Assembly (NCBI RefSeq): GCF_002234405.1
Contig: NZ_NMQT01000055.1
Coordinates: forward strand, 58,881 to 122,880
DNA from: Amycolatopsis thailandensis
GTDB lineage: Bacteria; Actinomycetota; Actinomycetes; Mycobacteriales; Pseudonocardiaceae
DNA length: 64,000 nucleotides
Reading direction: 5' to 3'
Below the pieces are notes generated by a model, which saw only the letters and a program-made list of their open reading frames with translations, did no database searches and was not told where the DNA came from. This document shows positions 55,610 to 63,402 of the stretch, one piece after another. The stretch's first letter is position 1. Each line of letters begins with the position of its first letter. Position numbers and translations under genes: made by a program.

Positions 55610-56586
55610 CCCTTTCGCAGCGCGGGCAGGACTTCTTCCCCGATCCGCGCGATGTTCTCGAGCGTGCCCTCCGGCGTACCGGACGCTTCCACCATCATGA
55701 TCACGTGGGAGACCCCGGTGCGCCGGAGGCTCGTTCCCAGCTTGTCGACGCAGTACTCGACGCCGCCGATCGGATGCATTTCGCACAGCCGGTCGGTGTA
55801 GGACACCGGATCCTTGTCCAGCCCCCGCTTGCCGTCGAGGTACACGTGCCCGGCGAAGCCCTCCTTCAGGGAACCCGGCAACGCGGACCGCAAGACGTCC
55901 GGCGCGTCGTCACCGACCTGGCACATGACCGTCGAGACGTGCTCGACGGCGGACTCGCCGTACGCGGCAAGGGTTTCGATCTTGCCGTCGTCGTCGGTGT
56001 GCAGGCCGAGCAGCATCGGCAGCCCGCGATCGGCGGCGAGCCGGACCGCGTTCGAACGGGCGTCGCCGCAGGCCACGACCAGGCGAGGCGGGCGCTCCGG
56101 CCGCGGCACCATCGGCACCTCACGGAACCGGAAGTGGTCGCCGTCGGCCGAAACGGTCTTCGACGTCATCGCCGCGAGCAGCAGATCGAGGCTCTCCTCG
56201 AACCCCGTTTCGTAACGGGACTCCCCGGTGCCGAACACTTCGAGGTCCTGCCACGGACCGCCGCGGCCGACGCCGATCCGCAGCCGTCCGCCGGAGACCG
56301 CGTCGAGCAGTGACCACTGCTCGGCCAGCGCCACCGGATGCGCGATCGACAGCACGCTCACCGCGGTGCCGACCGCGATCCGCTCGGTGCGGCCGAGCAC
56401 GTGCGCGGCGAGGGTGATCGCGGACGGGCAGACGCCGTACGGCATGAAGTGGTGTTCGGCGAACCAGACGTCGTCGAAGCCCGCCTGCTCGGCGGCGATC
56501 GCGGCGGCGACGGACCGGCGCAGGACATCGGCGTCTTCCTGGCCCGGAAACCGCCCGGAGACGAGGAAAACCCCAAACCGCACCAT
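55606..56586 (-). CDS. LLM class flavin-dependent oxidoreductase
   Basis: A 326-residue luciferase-like monooxygenase family protein using FMN or F420. FDDVWFAEHHFMPYG, VSVLSIAHPVALAEQWSLLD and GRLRIGVGRGGPWQDLEVFG are the conserved barrel blocks. The ATG at 56586 is preceded by a G-run ribosome site; a GTG one codon earlier is possible. It stands alone between the SCO5389-like gene and the sortase genes. The substrate is unknown. Confidence 0.88.
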   Translation of the reverse strand: MVRFGVFLVSGRFPGQEDADVLRRSVAAAIAAEQAGFDDVWFAEHHFMPYGVCPSAITLAAHVLGRTERIAVGTAVSVLSIAHPVALAEQWSLLDAVSGGRLRIGVGRGGPWQDLEVFGTGESRYETGFEESLDLLLAAMTSKTVSADGDHFRFREVPMVPRPERPPRLVVACGDARSNAVRLAADRGLPMLLGLHTDDDGKIETLAAYGESAVEHVSTVMCQVGDDAPDVLRSALPGSLKEGFAGHVYLDGKRGLDKDPVSYTDRLCEMHPIGGVEYCVDKLGTSLRRTGVSHVIMMVEASGTPEGTLENIARIGEEVLPALRKG

Positions 56587-56648
56587 CACAGGCCCCCCTG
56601 AACGCGACTCGAACCCACTCAGCCCAACGGGTCTCCCCAAGGGCGCTC

Positions 56649-56680
56649 TGCGCCCCTTCGGCGAGTTTCCGTCAGCGCTC
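56649..56680. repeat. Element shared with 62119-62150
   Basis: GCGCCCCTTCGGCG followed by a short spacer and CGTCAGCGC is repeated at 62119-62150 with few changes. Both copies lie just beyond the 3' end of a leftward gene. The first half can form a hairpin with the preceding GGGCGC. Confidence 0.5.
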
Positions 56681-56688
56681 GACAGATA

Positions 56689-56844
56689 TCACTGGACGCT
56701 CACTTCGTTGAACCACAGCCGCGGCTCCAGCCACGGGAAGACGACGAACATCAGCAACGCCACGATCCCGAGCGCCAGCACGACCGCTGTCGCCAGCTTC
56801 ACCGCGAAGGGGCCCGGCAGCTTGCGCCAGATCCAGCCGTACAT
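56689..56844 (-). CDS. Small membrane protein next to sortase E
   Basis: A 51-residue protein with a single membrane helix (AVKLATAVVLALGIVALLMF) flanked by WIWRKLPG and a short polar C terminus. Its ATG overlaps the sortase stop by one base, so it is made together with the sortase. It may assist or anchor the enzyme; I know of no assigned function. It is short, but the tight coupling supports it. Confidence 0.75.
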   Translation of the reverse strand: MYGWIWRKLPGPFAVKLATAVVLALGIVALLMFVVFPWLEPRLWFNEVSVQ

Positions 56845-57962
56845 CAGCGCGCCTCCGAGATCTTGGGCAGCAGTTCGGCGTAAGAGCCGACCTGGTTCTT
56901 CGGCACCTGCTGGGTCAGCACCGAGTGGATGATGAGCCGCTCCTTCGCCGAGAACTGGGGGTGACACGTGGTCAGCGTGAGCAGCGAGACCTGATCGGCC
57001 TTCGGCAGGATGTCCGGGTCCTTGTACGGCACCGGGTTCACCGTGTCGCCCTTGGTGGGGAACACGATGCGGCGGCCGTTGGTCTCGCCGTAAGGGCCGC
57101 CGTCGGCGGCGTTCGGGTCGCGCAGGGTCCCGACGTTCTTGCACTTCGGCTGGGCGCCCTTGCCGGCGGCCCAGCCTTCGACCTCGTCCTTGTACGGCAG
57201 CACCTTGTAGATGTAGAAGTCGGTCTGCGTCTCGATGACGATCTGGTCGCACGAGCCGAGGTTGTCCAGGTCGTTGAACGGAGCGCCCTTGCCGACGCGG
57301 TGCCCGGCGACCGCGAAGTTGCCCGGCTCGCCCGGCAGCGCGGTGCCCTTGTAGTGGCCGGGGCCGACTTCGAGCGCGGCCTCGGTGGTGCCTTCCTGGA
57401 TGGTGAAGTTGAAGTCGGCGCCGAACACCGGGATGTGGATCCTGGCGAACGCCTTCCCGTCGACCAGTTCCGGATGCAGCGTCCGGTCCTTGCCCCACTC
57501 GCCGTCCAGCTCGGTGCTCGCCTCGGACTGCTTGCCCGCGGAGAAGAGGTCGGTCACGTAGACCTCGTAGACCATGAACAGCAGCACCACCAGGCCCGCG
57601 GTGATGAGGAGCTCGCCGACGGTGCGGACGGCGGCGCCGCCCTTGCCCAGTTCCCGCGGCGGCGGGCGTTCCTCGGTCGCGACGTCACCGCCGACCGGTT
57701 CGAAGATGACGGTCTCCTCGGTCGACCCCGGTGGCGGCGCGGGACGACGGCGAGGCGGCGGCGCGTCGGGACGGCGACGCGGCGGCGGACCGTCGTACGA
57801 CCTGCCCTCCGGAGGCCTCCGGCGAGGCGTCGGCGACTCTCCCGGGGCGCGACGCGGTGAAGTTCCTTCCTCCGGCCGACGCCGGGGGGCCGGACGGCCC
57901 TCACCGGGTGGGCGTCCGGAGTATCGCCGGCGGTCCCCGCCCGGCTCTTCCCGCTCAGGCAC
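56844..57962 (-). CDS. Class E sortase
   Basis: A 372-residue membrane-bound transpeptidase. The first 110 residues are a cytoplasmic Pro/Arg-rich region (RRRPPEGRSY-like). One membrane helix (TAGLVVLLFMVYEVYV) follows. The catalytic domain has the His in FAVAGHRVGKG, the Cys in LLTLTTCHPQFS and Arg in AKERLIIH. Class E sortases act on LAxTG-type signals in high-GC actinobacteria. This gene position next to crgA is conserved. The partner surface proteins are not in the window. Confidence 0.93.
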   Translation of the reverse strand: MPEREEPGGDRRRYSGRPPGEGRPAPRRRPEEGTSPRRAPGESPTPRRRPPEGRSYDGPPPRRRPDAPPPRRRPAPPPGSTEETVIFEPVGGDVATEERPPPRELGKGGAAVRTVGELLITAGLVVLLFMVYEVYVTDLFSAGKQSEASTELDGEWGKDRTLHPELVDGKAFARIHIPVFGADFNFTIQEGTTEAALEVGPGHYKGTALPGEPGNFAVAGHRVGKGAPFNDLDNLGSCDQIVIETQTDFYIYKVLPYKDEVEGWAAGKGAQPKCKNVGTLRDPNAADGGPYGETNGRRIVFPTKGDTVNPVPYKDPDILPKADQVSLLTLTTCHPQFSAKERLIIHSVLTQQVPKNQVGSYAELLPKISEAR

Positions 57963-58175
57963 TACGCAAGCTCCTCAGTCTCGAACCAAGCCGCAGTGTC
58001 GAACCAGCACAGTGTCGAACCGTCTGTGACACCATTGTCACAGTGCGGGAAATCGACCGGTCCCGGACGGTGCCCAGCGGCGCTCGTTTACGTTAACGTG
58101 TGCACGTGACGCTGGTTGCGCACCCGAAAGCGGGTCATCGCCACCAGGGAAGCCGAACAGTACGCGAGGAACACG

Positions 58176-58442
58176 ATGCCGAAGTCCAAGGTCCGCAAGA
58201 AGACGGCGTACACCCCGCCGACCGACCGCCGCACGCCGGTGAAGGTCAAGGCGGCTGGCCCGTCGAACCTGTTCTACAAGATCGTGATGTTCGGCCTCAT
58301 GTTGATCGGCCTGTTGTGGCTGGTCGTGAACTACATCGCGGGCGACAAGATCCCCTTCATGGCGGATCTGGGCAACACGAACTTCGCGATCGGCTTCGTG
58401 CTGATGATCGCCGGTCTGCTCATGACGATGCGGTGGCGGTGA
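58176..58442 (+). CDS. crgA: Cell division protein CrgA
   Basis: An 88-residue protein starting MPKSKVRKK, the typical basic CrgA N terminus, with two membrane helices (IVMFGLMLIGLLWLVVNYI and FAIGFVLMIAGLLMTMRW). CrgA recruits FtsI and other divisome parts and coordinates growth with septation. The ATG at 58176 follows GCGAGGAACACG. It is divergent from sortase E, as in other actinobacteria. Confidence 0.96.
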   Translation: MPKSKVRKKTAYTPPTDRRTPVKVKAAGPSNLFYKIVMFGLMLIGLLWLVVNYIAGDKIPFMADLGNTNFAIGFVLMIAGLLMTMRWR

Positions 58443-58497
58443 GTATTACCCCGGATGGCGGCTTGACGCCTAATTACACCGGTGTGACTCATCCCCA

Positions 58498-58938
58498 GTG
58501 TGGATAACCCCTGTGGATAACTACCCCACCTCGTGGGCGCCGCAGCGGAACGTTGTGGTAGTGGCCTGGGCGATAGCCCTGTTGTTGCTGGCAGGCGTGG
58601 TGTGGCTGGTCATCGGCGGCGACGTCGGCGGCACCGTCCTCACCGGGGTCGCCATGCTCTCCGTGGGCGCTCTCGCGCTGCACGGCACCCTGCTCCGTCC
58701 CCGGCTGGCCGCCGGCCCGGACGGAATCCTGGCCAGGACCGTCGGCGGCGCGCACCGCTACTCCTGGTCCGAAGCCCGGCTCCGGCTGCGCACGACGCGC
58801 CGGTTCGGCCGGGACACGCTGACCCTCGAGGTCGAATCCGGCGAACACCTGCTGGTGTTCGGCCGGATCGACCTCGGCGAGGACCCCAGGGACGTCCTGG
58901 ACGTCCTCACCGCCCTCAAGGGTCAGGCGTTGTCGTAG
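58498..58938 (+). CDS. PH domain-containing membrane protein
   Basis: A 146-residue protein. Two adjacent membrane helices (VVVVAWAIALLLLAGVVWLV and a second, about 50-65) precede a bacterial PH-like domain (GPDGILARTVGGAHRYSW and later). It corresponds in position to the gene between crgA and ppiA in Mycobacterium. A GTG at 58513 is an alternative start. The start region overlaps two DnaA boxes. Its 3' end overlaps the convergent secreted-protein gene by 16 bp. Confidence 0.8.
   Translation: MWITPVDNYPTSWAPQRNVVVVAWAIALLLLAGVVWLVIGGDVGGTVLTGVAMLSVGALALHGTLLRPRLAAGPDGILARTVGGAHRYSWSEARLRLRTTRRFGRDTLTLEVESGEHLLVFGRIDLGEDPRDVLDVLTALKGQALS
58499..58520. promoter_or_regulatory. Two DnaA boxes at the start of the PH-domain gene
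   Basis: TGTGGATAA occurs at 58499-58507 and again at 58512-58520, both the exact complement of TTATCCACA. They are direct repeats with 13-bp spacing and cover the start codons of the PH-domain gene. Confidence 0.55.
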
Positions 58939-59411
58939 TAGTGGACGTCGCCGTTCGGGCCGTGTGACCAGCCCGGAACGGCCGGTCCCACCGCGGGCGG
59001 CGCGTACTCCCCGAAGATCTCGTACGGCGAGGCCGGCGAGCAGATCGGGTTGATCTTGACGACGCAGGTCCGCAGGGACCCGCTGAACTTCGCTTTGACG
59101 TGCCGGGGCCGCTGGTCCTCGACCACCGCCTGGCCCGCGGTGACCTCCCAGCCGGACGCCGCGCCCGGCCCCGTCGTGCCGACGGTCTGCGTCGCCACCG
59201 AAGAAGTGACGCCGGGGTCCCCGAAGCAGATTTTCAACGCCGCGTCGACGTAGGCGACACGCAGCGTGATCGCACTGCCCGAGCCGAGGAAATAGCGTTT
59301 GGTGTAGGTCTGGCAGGTCTCGGCGGCTTGACCGGCCTGTGCGACCGACGGAGCCAAGGCCGACGCCAGCACGGCGACGGCGGCGAGAGCTGCTGCTTTC
59401 CGGATCTTCAT
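58923..59411 (-). CDS. Secreted protein of unknown function
   Basis: A 162-residue exported protein. The signal peptide (KAAALAAVAVLASALAPSVA, cut near AQA-GQ) is followed by a domain with several cysteines (ETCQTY, LKICFG, LRTCVV, INPICS) that probably form disulfides. No family is recognised. The ATG at 59411 is favoured for its clear signal sequence; the frame is open further upstream. It runs leftward, converging on the PH-domain gene. Confidence 0.75.
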   Translation of the reverse strand: MKIRKAAALAAVAVLASALAPSVAQAGQAAETCQTYTKRYFLGSGSAITLRVAYVDAALKICFGDPGVTSSVATQTVGTTGPGAASGWEVTAGQAVVEDQRPRHVKAKFSGSLRTCVVKINPICSPASPYEIFGEYAPPAVGPAVPGWSHGPNGDVHYYDNA

Positions 59412-59511
59412 CTCAACCCCCAAGTTGACGATGTTGATGATCAACCTGAAGGTACCCAGACTTGTTGCTTCTCCACCGGGTATTCGCATAACCCACTTGG
59501 GGGAAGCGAGG

Positions 59512-60474
59512 CTACGTTCGGTAGCAGAGGTAGGCGCTCCGTCCTCGGTAGTTCCCGAATTCGCAGTACGCGGAGACCGTCTGCGCGTCCTTCCAGACGA
59601 TGAGCCCGGCCATCGCCAGGACGACGATCGCGATCCCGCCGATCTGCCAGCCGACCCGGTTCTTTTCCGGGGCGTACAGCAGCGCGAAAGTCGCCAGGAG
59701 ACCGGCGATGAAACCACCCGCGTGGGCGAGGATCGAGATGCCCGGCACCTGGAAGGTGATGAAGACGTTCAGGCCGAGGATGACCAGCAGCCAGGTCGGG
59801 TTGAGCCTGAGCTTGATGACGATGACCGTGTACGCGCCGATGAGCCCGAAGATGGCGCCGGACGCGCCGACCACCGGCACCGCGTCGAGGTCCGTGAACA
59901 CCAGGTTCGCGGCCGACCCGCCGAGCATCGACACGAAGTAGAGCGCGGTGAACGGGACGCGGCCGAGCGCGGTCTCCAGCGGGCGTCCGACGAACCACAG
60001 CGAGAAGGCGTTGCTCGCGATGTGCAGCAGGCCGTACTGGAGGAATCCCGAGGTGAAGATCCGCCACCACTCGTTGGCCGCGAGTGTCGGCGGGTTCGCG
60101 AGCTCGCCGAGCTGGAAGAGCTCCGAGTAGTTGTTGTCCGAGATGCTGCCGGACTGCGCGACGGTGATGAAGAAGATGACGACGTTGAGCGCCAGGAGGA
60201 CCGGAGTCACGACAGCCGTCCGGGGCTGCTGGGCGCCGGCGAGGGTGCGCGCGCCGTACCCGGCGTCGCGGTACTGCCTCTGCTGCGCACGGTCCTGCTG
60301 GCGGCCCGCTTGGACGCAGTCGGTGCACTGGAAGCCCACGGCGGCCTCGCGCAGGCAGTCCGGGCAGGCCGGACGCTCGCAGCGCGCGCAGCTCAGCCCG
60401 GTCGGCCGGTTCGGGTGCCACCAGCAACCGGGCATGGCTGCCTGCTGGTACTGGGGATTCGGTGGTTGGCTCAC
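59512..60474 (-). CDS. Rhomboid family intramembrane serine protease with N-terminal zinc-ribbon-like domain
   Basis: A 320-residue membrane protease. The first 60 residues have four CxxC-type cysteines (GLSCARCERPACPDC and FQCTDC), likely a zinc-binding B-box-like module. Six or so membrane helices follow, with GASGAIFG carrying the catalytic Ser and AHAGGF the His. NEWWRIFTSGFLQ and HIASNAFSLW are the typical L1 and HxxxN regions. It cuts membrane proteins inside the bilayer. The start is a GTG. It is next to ppiA. Confidence 0.93.
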   Translation of the reverse strand: MSQPPNPQYQQAAMPGCWWHPNRPTGLSCARCERPACPDCLREAAVGFQCTDCVQAGRQQDRAQQRQYRDAGYGARTLAGAQQPRTAVVTPVLLALNVVIFFITVAQSGSISDNNYSELFQLGELANPPTLAANEWWRIFTSGFLQYGLLHIASNAFSLWFVGRPLETALGRVPFTALYFVSMLGGSAANLVFTDLDAVPVVGASGAIFGLIGAYTVIVIKLRLNPTWLLVILGLNVFITFQVPGISILAHAGGFIAGLLATFALLYAPEKNRVGWQIGGIAIVVLAMAGLIVWKDAQTVSAYCEFGNYRGRSAYLCYRT

Positions 60475-60517
60475 GATGCCACCAACCTACCGAAATCCCC
60501 CGTAACCGGCTTCGCGA

Positions 60518-61078
60518 TCAGCCTTCGCGGCTGATGACGACCTTCTCGATCACGACGTCCTGCAGCGGACGGTCGGCCGGACCGGTCGCCGTACGACCGA
60601 TCGCGTCGACGACGTCGCGGGAAGCCTGGTCCGCCACCTCGCCGAAGATCGTGTGCTTGAAGTTCAGGTGCGTCGTCGGCGCGACGGTGATGAAGAACTG
60701 CGAGCCGTTGGTGCCGGGTCCGGCGTTGGCCATGGCCAGCAGGTACGGCTTGGAGAACTGGAGTTCCGGGTGGAACTCGTCGCCGAACTTGTAGCCGGGG
60801 CCGCCGCGGCCGGTGCCGGTCGGGTCGCCGCCCTGGAGCATGAAGCCGTCGATGACGCGGTGGAAGATCGACCCGTTGTAGAACGGGCCCGAGTTCTCGC
60901 CCTGCGCGTTGGGCTGCGTGTACTCCTTGCTGCCCTCGGCGAGCCCGACGAAGTTCGCGACCGTCTTCGGCGCGTGGTCGGGGAACAGGTTCAGGTTGAT
61001 GTCACCCTGGTTGGTGTGCAGAGTGGCCTTCAGCGCGCCACCAATGAGGGATCCCTTGCTTTCAGTCACGAGCTTCAT
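60518..61078 (-). CDS. ppiA: Peptidyl-prolyl cis-trans isomerase A (cyclophilin)
   Basis: A 186-residue cyclophilin. FHRVIDGFMLQGGDPTGTG carries the active-site Arg, Phe and Gln, and GTNGSQFFIT, LNFKHTIFGEV and HAPKTVANFVGLAEG complete the fold. There is no signal peptide, so it is cytoplasmic. It is expected at this place near oriC. The ATG at 61078 is divergent from the cwsA-like gene. Confidence 0.96.
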   Translation of the reverse strand: MKLVTESKGSLIGGALKATLHTNQGDINLNLFPDHAPKTVANFVGLAEGSKEYTQPNAQGENSGPFYNGSIFHRVIDGFMLQGGDPTGTGRGGPGYKFGDEFHPELQFSKPYLLAMANAGPGTNGSQFFITVAPTTHLNFKHTIFGEVADQASRDVVDAIGRTATGPADRPLQDVVIEKVVISREG

Positions 61079-61167
61079 CGTGCCATCTGCGGCAAGATCT
61101 GGGGAAAAGGGGCACGATAGGTTACAAGCAACGAAGCAGAATCAAAACGATTGATGAGGTGAAGGCC

Positions 61168-61872
61168 ATGACCCGGGCCGCAGATTCGGTGAGCGAGTCG
61201 GCGAAGGCCGGCGCCCTCGGCCTGCGCAAACGTGCTGTTGAGGCGGGCAAGGAAGCCGTCGAGGTAGCCGAGCAGAAGCTCTCCGAGAGCGCCGGTGAGA
61301 TCGCTAAGACCAGCCGTCGCGCGCGCAAGAAGCTCGCGAAGAAGACGGAACTGACCCGCAAGGAGCTCAAGCGCAGCTCGAAGGCGGCTCGCAAGGAGGC
61401 GCTGGCCAGGCTTTCCGAGATGCGGAAGCCGGGAAGGAAGGCCCGCAAGGCCGCCATCCTGGCCGCGAAGTCGGCAGGCGAGTCCAAGCGCCGAGGCAAG
61501 AAGGACTTCAAGGCGGCGAAGAAGGACTTCAAGGCCGCGCTCGTGGAGGCGAAGACCGCTGCCAAGGGGACGCGCAAGCGTCGTCGCTGGCCGTGGGTCG
61601 TCGGTATCGCGGTCGTCGGTGCCGGTGCCGCCTACGCGCTGCGTTCGAAGCAGGAGCCGCCGGTCGCGCCCGCGCCGCCGAAGGCTCCGCCCGCTCCTCC
61701 CGCGAAGCCCGCCGCTCCGGCGGCGGCCGCGCCGAAGCCCGCCGCCGCGAAGCCCGCCGCTTCCGGTCCGGCCGGGGGTTCGGGTGCGGCGAAGCCCGCG
61801 ACCCCGAAGCCCGCCGCCCCGAAGAACGGGCACCAGGCTTCGAGCTCCAGCTCCGCCGACAAGAAGAACTGA
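61168..61872 (+). CDS. CwsA-like Lys/Ala-rich membrane protein
   Basis: A 234-residue protein. Residues 1-140 are a highly charged Lys/Ala/Arg helix that may form a coiled coil. One membrane helix (WPWVVGIAVVGAGAAYAL) is followed by a Pro/Ala-rich outer tail of about 65 residues. This order (basic helical part, one helix, Pro-rich tail) and the position next to ppiA recall CwsA (Rv0008c), which binds Wag31 and CrgA in mycobacteria; the sequence match is weak. ATG at 61168 follows GATGAGGTG; a GTG three codons earlier has no ribosome site. Confidence 0.65.
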   Translation: MTRAADSVSESAKAGALGLRKRAVEAGKEAVEVAEQKLSESAGEIAKTSRRARKKLAKKTELTRKELKRSSKAARKEALARLSEMRKPGRKARKAAILAAKSAGESKRRGKKDFKAAKKDFKAALVEAKTAAKGTRKRRRWPWVVGIAVVGAGAAYALRSKQEPPVAPAPPKAPPAPPAKPAAPAAAAPKPAAAKPAASGPAGGSGAAKPATPKPAAPKNGHQASSSSSADKKN

Positions 61873-61898
61873 CGCCTCACCCTCTTCTGCTTGTCGCG

Positions 61899-61941
61899 AA
61901 GGGCCGTCCGGCGACCCACAAGGTCACCGGACGGCCCTTTC
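61899..61941 (+). terminator. Terminator of the cwsA-like gene
   Basis: GAAGGGCCGTCCGG pairs with CCGGACGGCCCTTTC across a loop of about 15 nt, 27 bp beyond the stop. A short T-run follows. Confidence 0.75.
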
Positions 61942-62118
61942 ACGTCCACGCACCGAAGATCAACGCGCCCAACGACAGCACCGGCGGACCCGTCTCGCCG
62001 AAAGCGCGCCAGCGCGACGGCGAGACTTCACCGATCGCGCCCTCTTTCGGGCCGAAGGCCCACGTAAACGCGATGAAGGGGCGCCCTCCACTCCCAACAG
62101 AACGTTGAAAGCGAACGG

Positions 62119-62150
62119 GCGCCCCTTCGGCGCGCTTTACGTCAGCGCGA
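62119..62150. repeat. Element shared with 56649-56680
   Basis: GCGCCCCTTCGGCG, a short spacer and CGTCAGCGC recur here. It lies 10 bp past the stop of the leftward gene. Together with GGGCGCC about 35 bp upstream (62085) it can form a hairpin. Confidence 0.5.
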
Positions 62151-62159
62151 TCAAAAAGA

Positions 62160-62612
62160 TCAGACAGACGCAGCGTGCTTGTCGATCAGCTGGCCGAGGC
62201 GGGGAAGGGCCTCCTCGACGTTCTTCTTGCCGTTCGGGCGCAGCTTCGAGTAGACCTTCTTGATGCTGTCGCGGCTGCTCTTGTCGGCGCGCGCGTCGGT
62301 GACCGACAGGAGCGCGTCGGCGGCCTCGTCGCCGCGGCCGACCAGGTAGGCGCCGAAGTCGTTGCCGCCCTTGGCCTTGTAGTCGCCGTAGAACGGCTCG
62401 AGGGCACCGGTGAAGTCGTCGAGCAGCGCGTCGACGGCGGAGGGGATGATGCCCGGCTTGATCTTCTTGACGGCGGCGAAGCCGGTCTTCACGACGGCAC
62501 CCGAAACGCCGCCCTTGTCCGAGACCTCGGCGTCGACGAGGCCTTCGAAGTCGCTCACGACCGCCGGGCGACGGCTGGAGTCGAGCAAGATTTCCTTGAG
62601 GGTGTCAGCCAC
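62160..62612 (-). CDS. Conserved actinobacterial protein of unknown function
   Basis: A 150-residue helical, soluble protein. Sections such as AVVKTGFAAVKKIKPGIIPS and SIKKVYSKLRPNGKKNVEEA look like packed amphipathic helices. No signal, membrane or catalytic motif is visible. The GTG start follows AAGGACAG. Its place in the ppiA/cwsA region suggests a conserved housekeeping role, but I cannot name it. Confidence 0.75.
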   Translation of the reverse strand: MADTLKEILLDSSRRPAVVSDFEGLVDAEVSDKGGVSGAVVKTGFAAVKKIKPGIIPSAVDALLDDFTGALEPFYGDYKAKGGNDFGAYLVGRGDEAADALLSVTDARADKSSRDSIKKVYSKLRPNGKKNVEEALPRLGQLIDKHAASV

Positions 62613-62779
62613 GAAACCTGTCCTTTTGTCTTATGGGGAGAAATGATCTTTTGTGCCGCCGAGCCACACCGCAAGGCGGCCGCCGCCGGATCTGGCGTCG
62701 CGCTGGTCCCGCGAACCGTCGCGCGTGCGGCACAGGGTAGTACAAGATCAACTTCACTCTGACGTGTGGATACCACTAC

Positions 62780-63304
62780 CTAGAGCTTCAGCTCACCGAT
62801 AACCTCCTTCGCCACCGTACGGGCCTTGATGCTCTGCTTCTGGTTGGTGATCACGACTACCGCGCTTCCGCCCTTGGAAACGGCGTAGACGGCGCCTTCT
62901 CCCGAGGGTTGGTAGCCGCCTTTCCAGCCCGCCGGTTCGTCGGCCGGGTTGGAGGTGTCGATGGGGGCGGCCTGGTCGACGACCGCCTTGGCGATACCGG
63001 GTTCTCCGACGAACACGCGCACGGTGAGCTGCAGTTTCCCGCTGAGCGCGTAGAAGAAGCAGCTCGGATGCGGCTGGTCTTCCGAGGTTTTGACCTTGGA
63101 GACCTTCTGCCCGTTGGCGTCCGAGACGGACTCGTTGCTCAGGTACGGGCACGGGCCTTTGCCGGTGGGTTCCGGCATGGGCGGGGGGCTGGGCGCCTGG
63201 GTGTTCGACGGCGTGGGCGAGCTCGCCGCGGGCGGCGGCTGTTCCGTCGGCCCGCAGGCCACCAGCAGCGGCACGACGAGCGGCAAGATCAGAAGACGTC
63301 GCAT
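62780..63304 (-). CDS. DUF2020-like lipoprotein
   Basis: A 174-residue lipoprotein. The signal VVPLLVACGP is a lipobox with Cys 17. A Pro/Ser-rich linker follows. The folded domain has PCPYLSNESVSDANGQKVSK and HPSCFFYALSG, like DUF2020 proteins, with the two cysteines likely disulfide-bonded. It should sit on the outer face of the membrane; function unknown. It is divergent from the last gene of the window. Confidence 0.75.
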   Translation of the reverse strand: MRRLLILPLVVPLLVACGPTEQPPPAASSPTPSNTQAPSPPPMPEPTGKGPCPYLSNESVSDANGQKVSKVKTSEDQPHPSCFFYALSGKLQLTVRVFVGEPGIAKAVVDQAAPIDTSNPADEPAGWKGGYQPSGEGAVYAVSKGGSAVVVITNQKQSIKARTVAKEVIGELKL

Positions 63305-63402
63305 GATGGTCCAGTGAAGCAGATCGGATTACCGCACCGGCGCAACCATCCGCCCTGTTCATGCGACGATGGCGGTGCGTAGCGGTCTTTCGGGAGGCAT
63401 CA

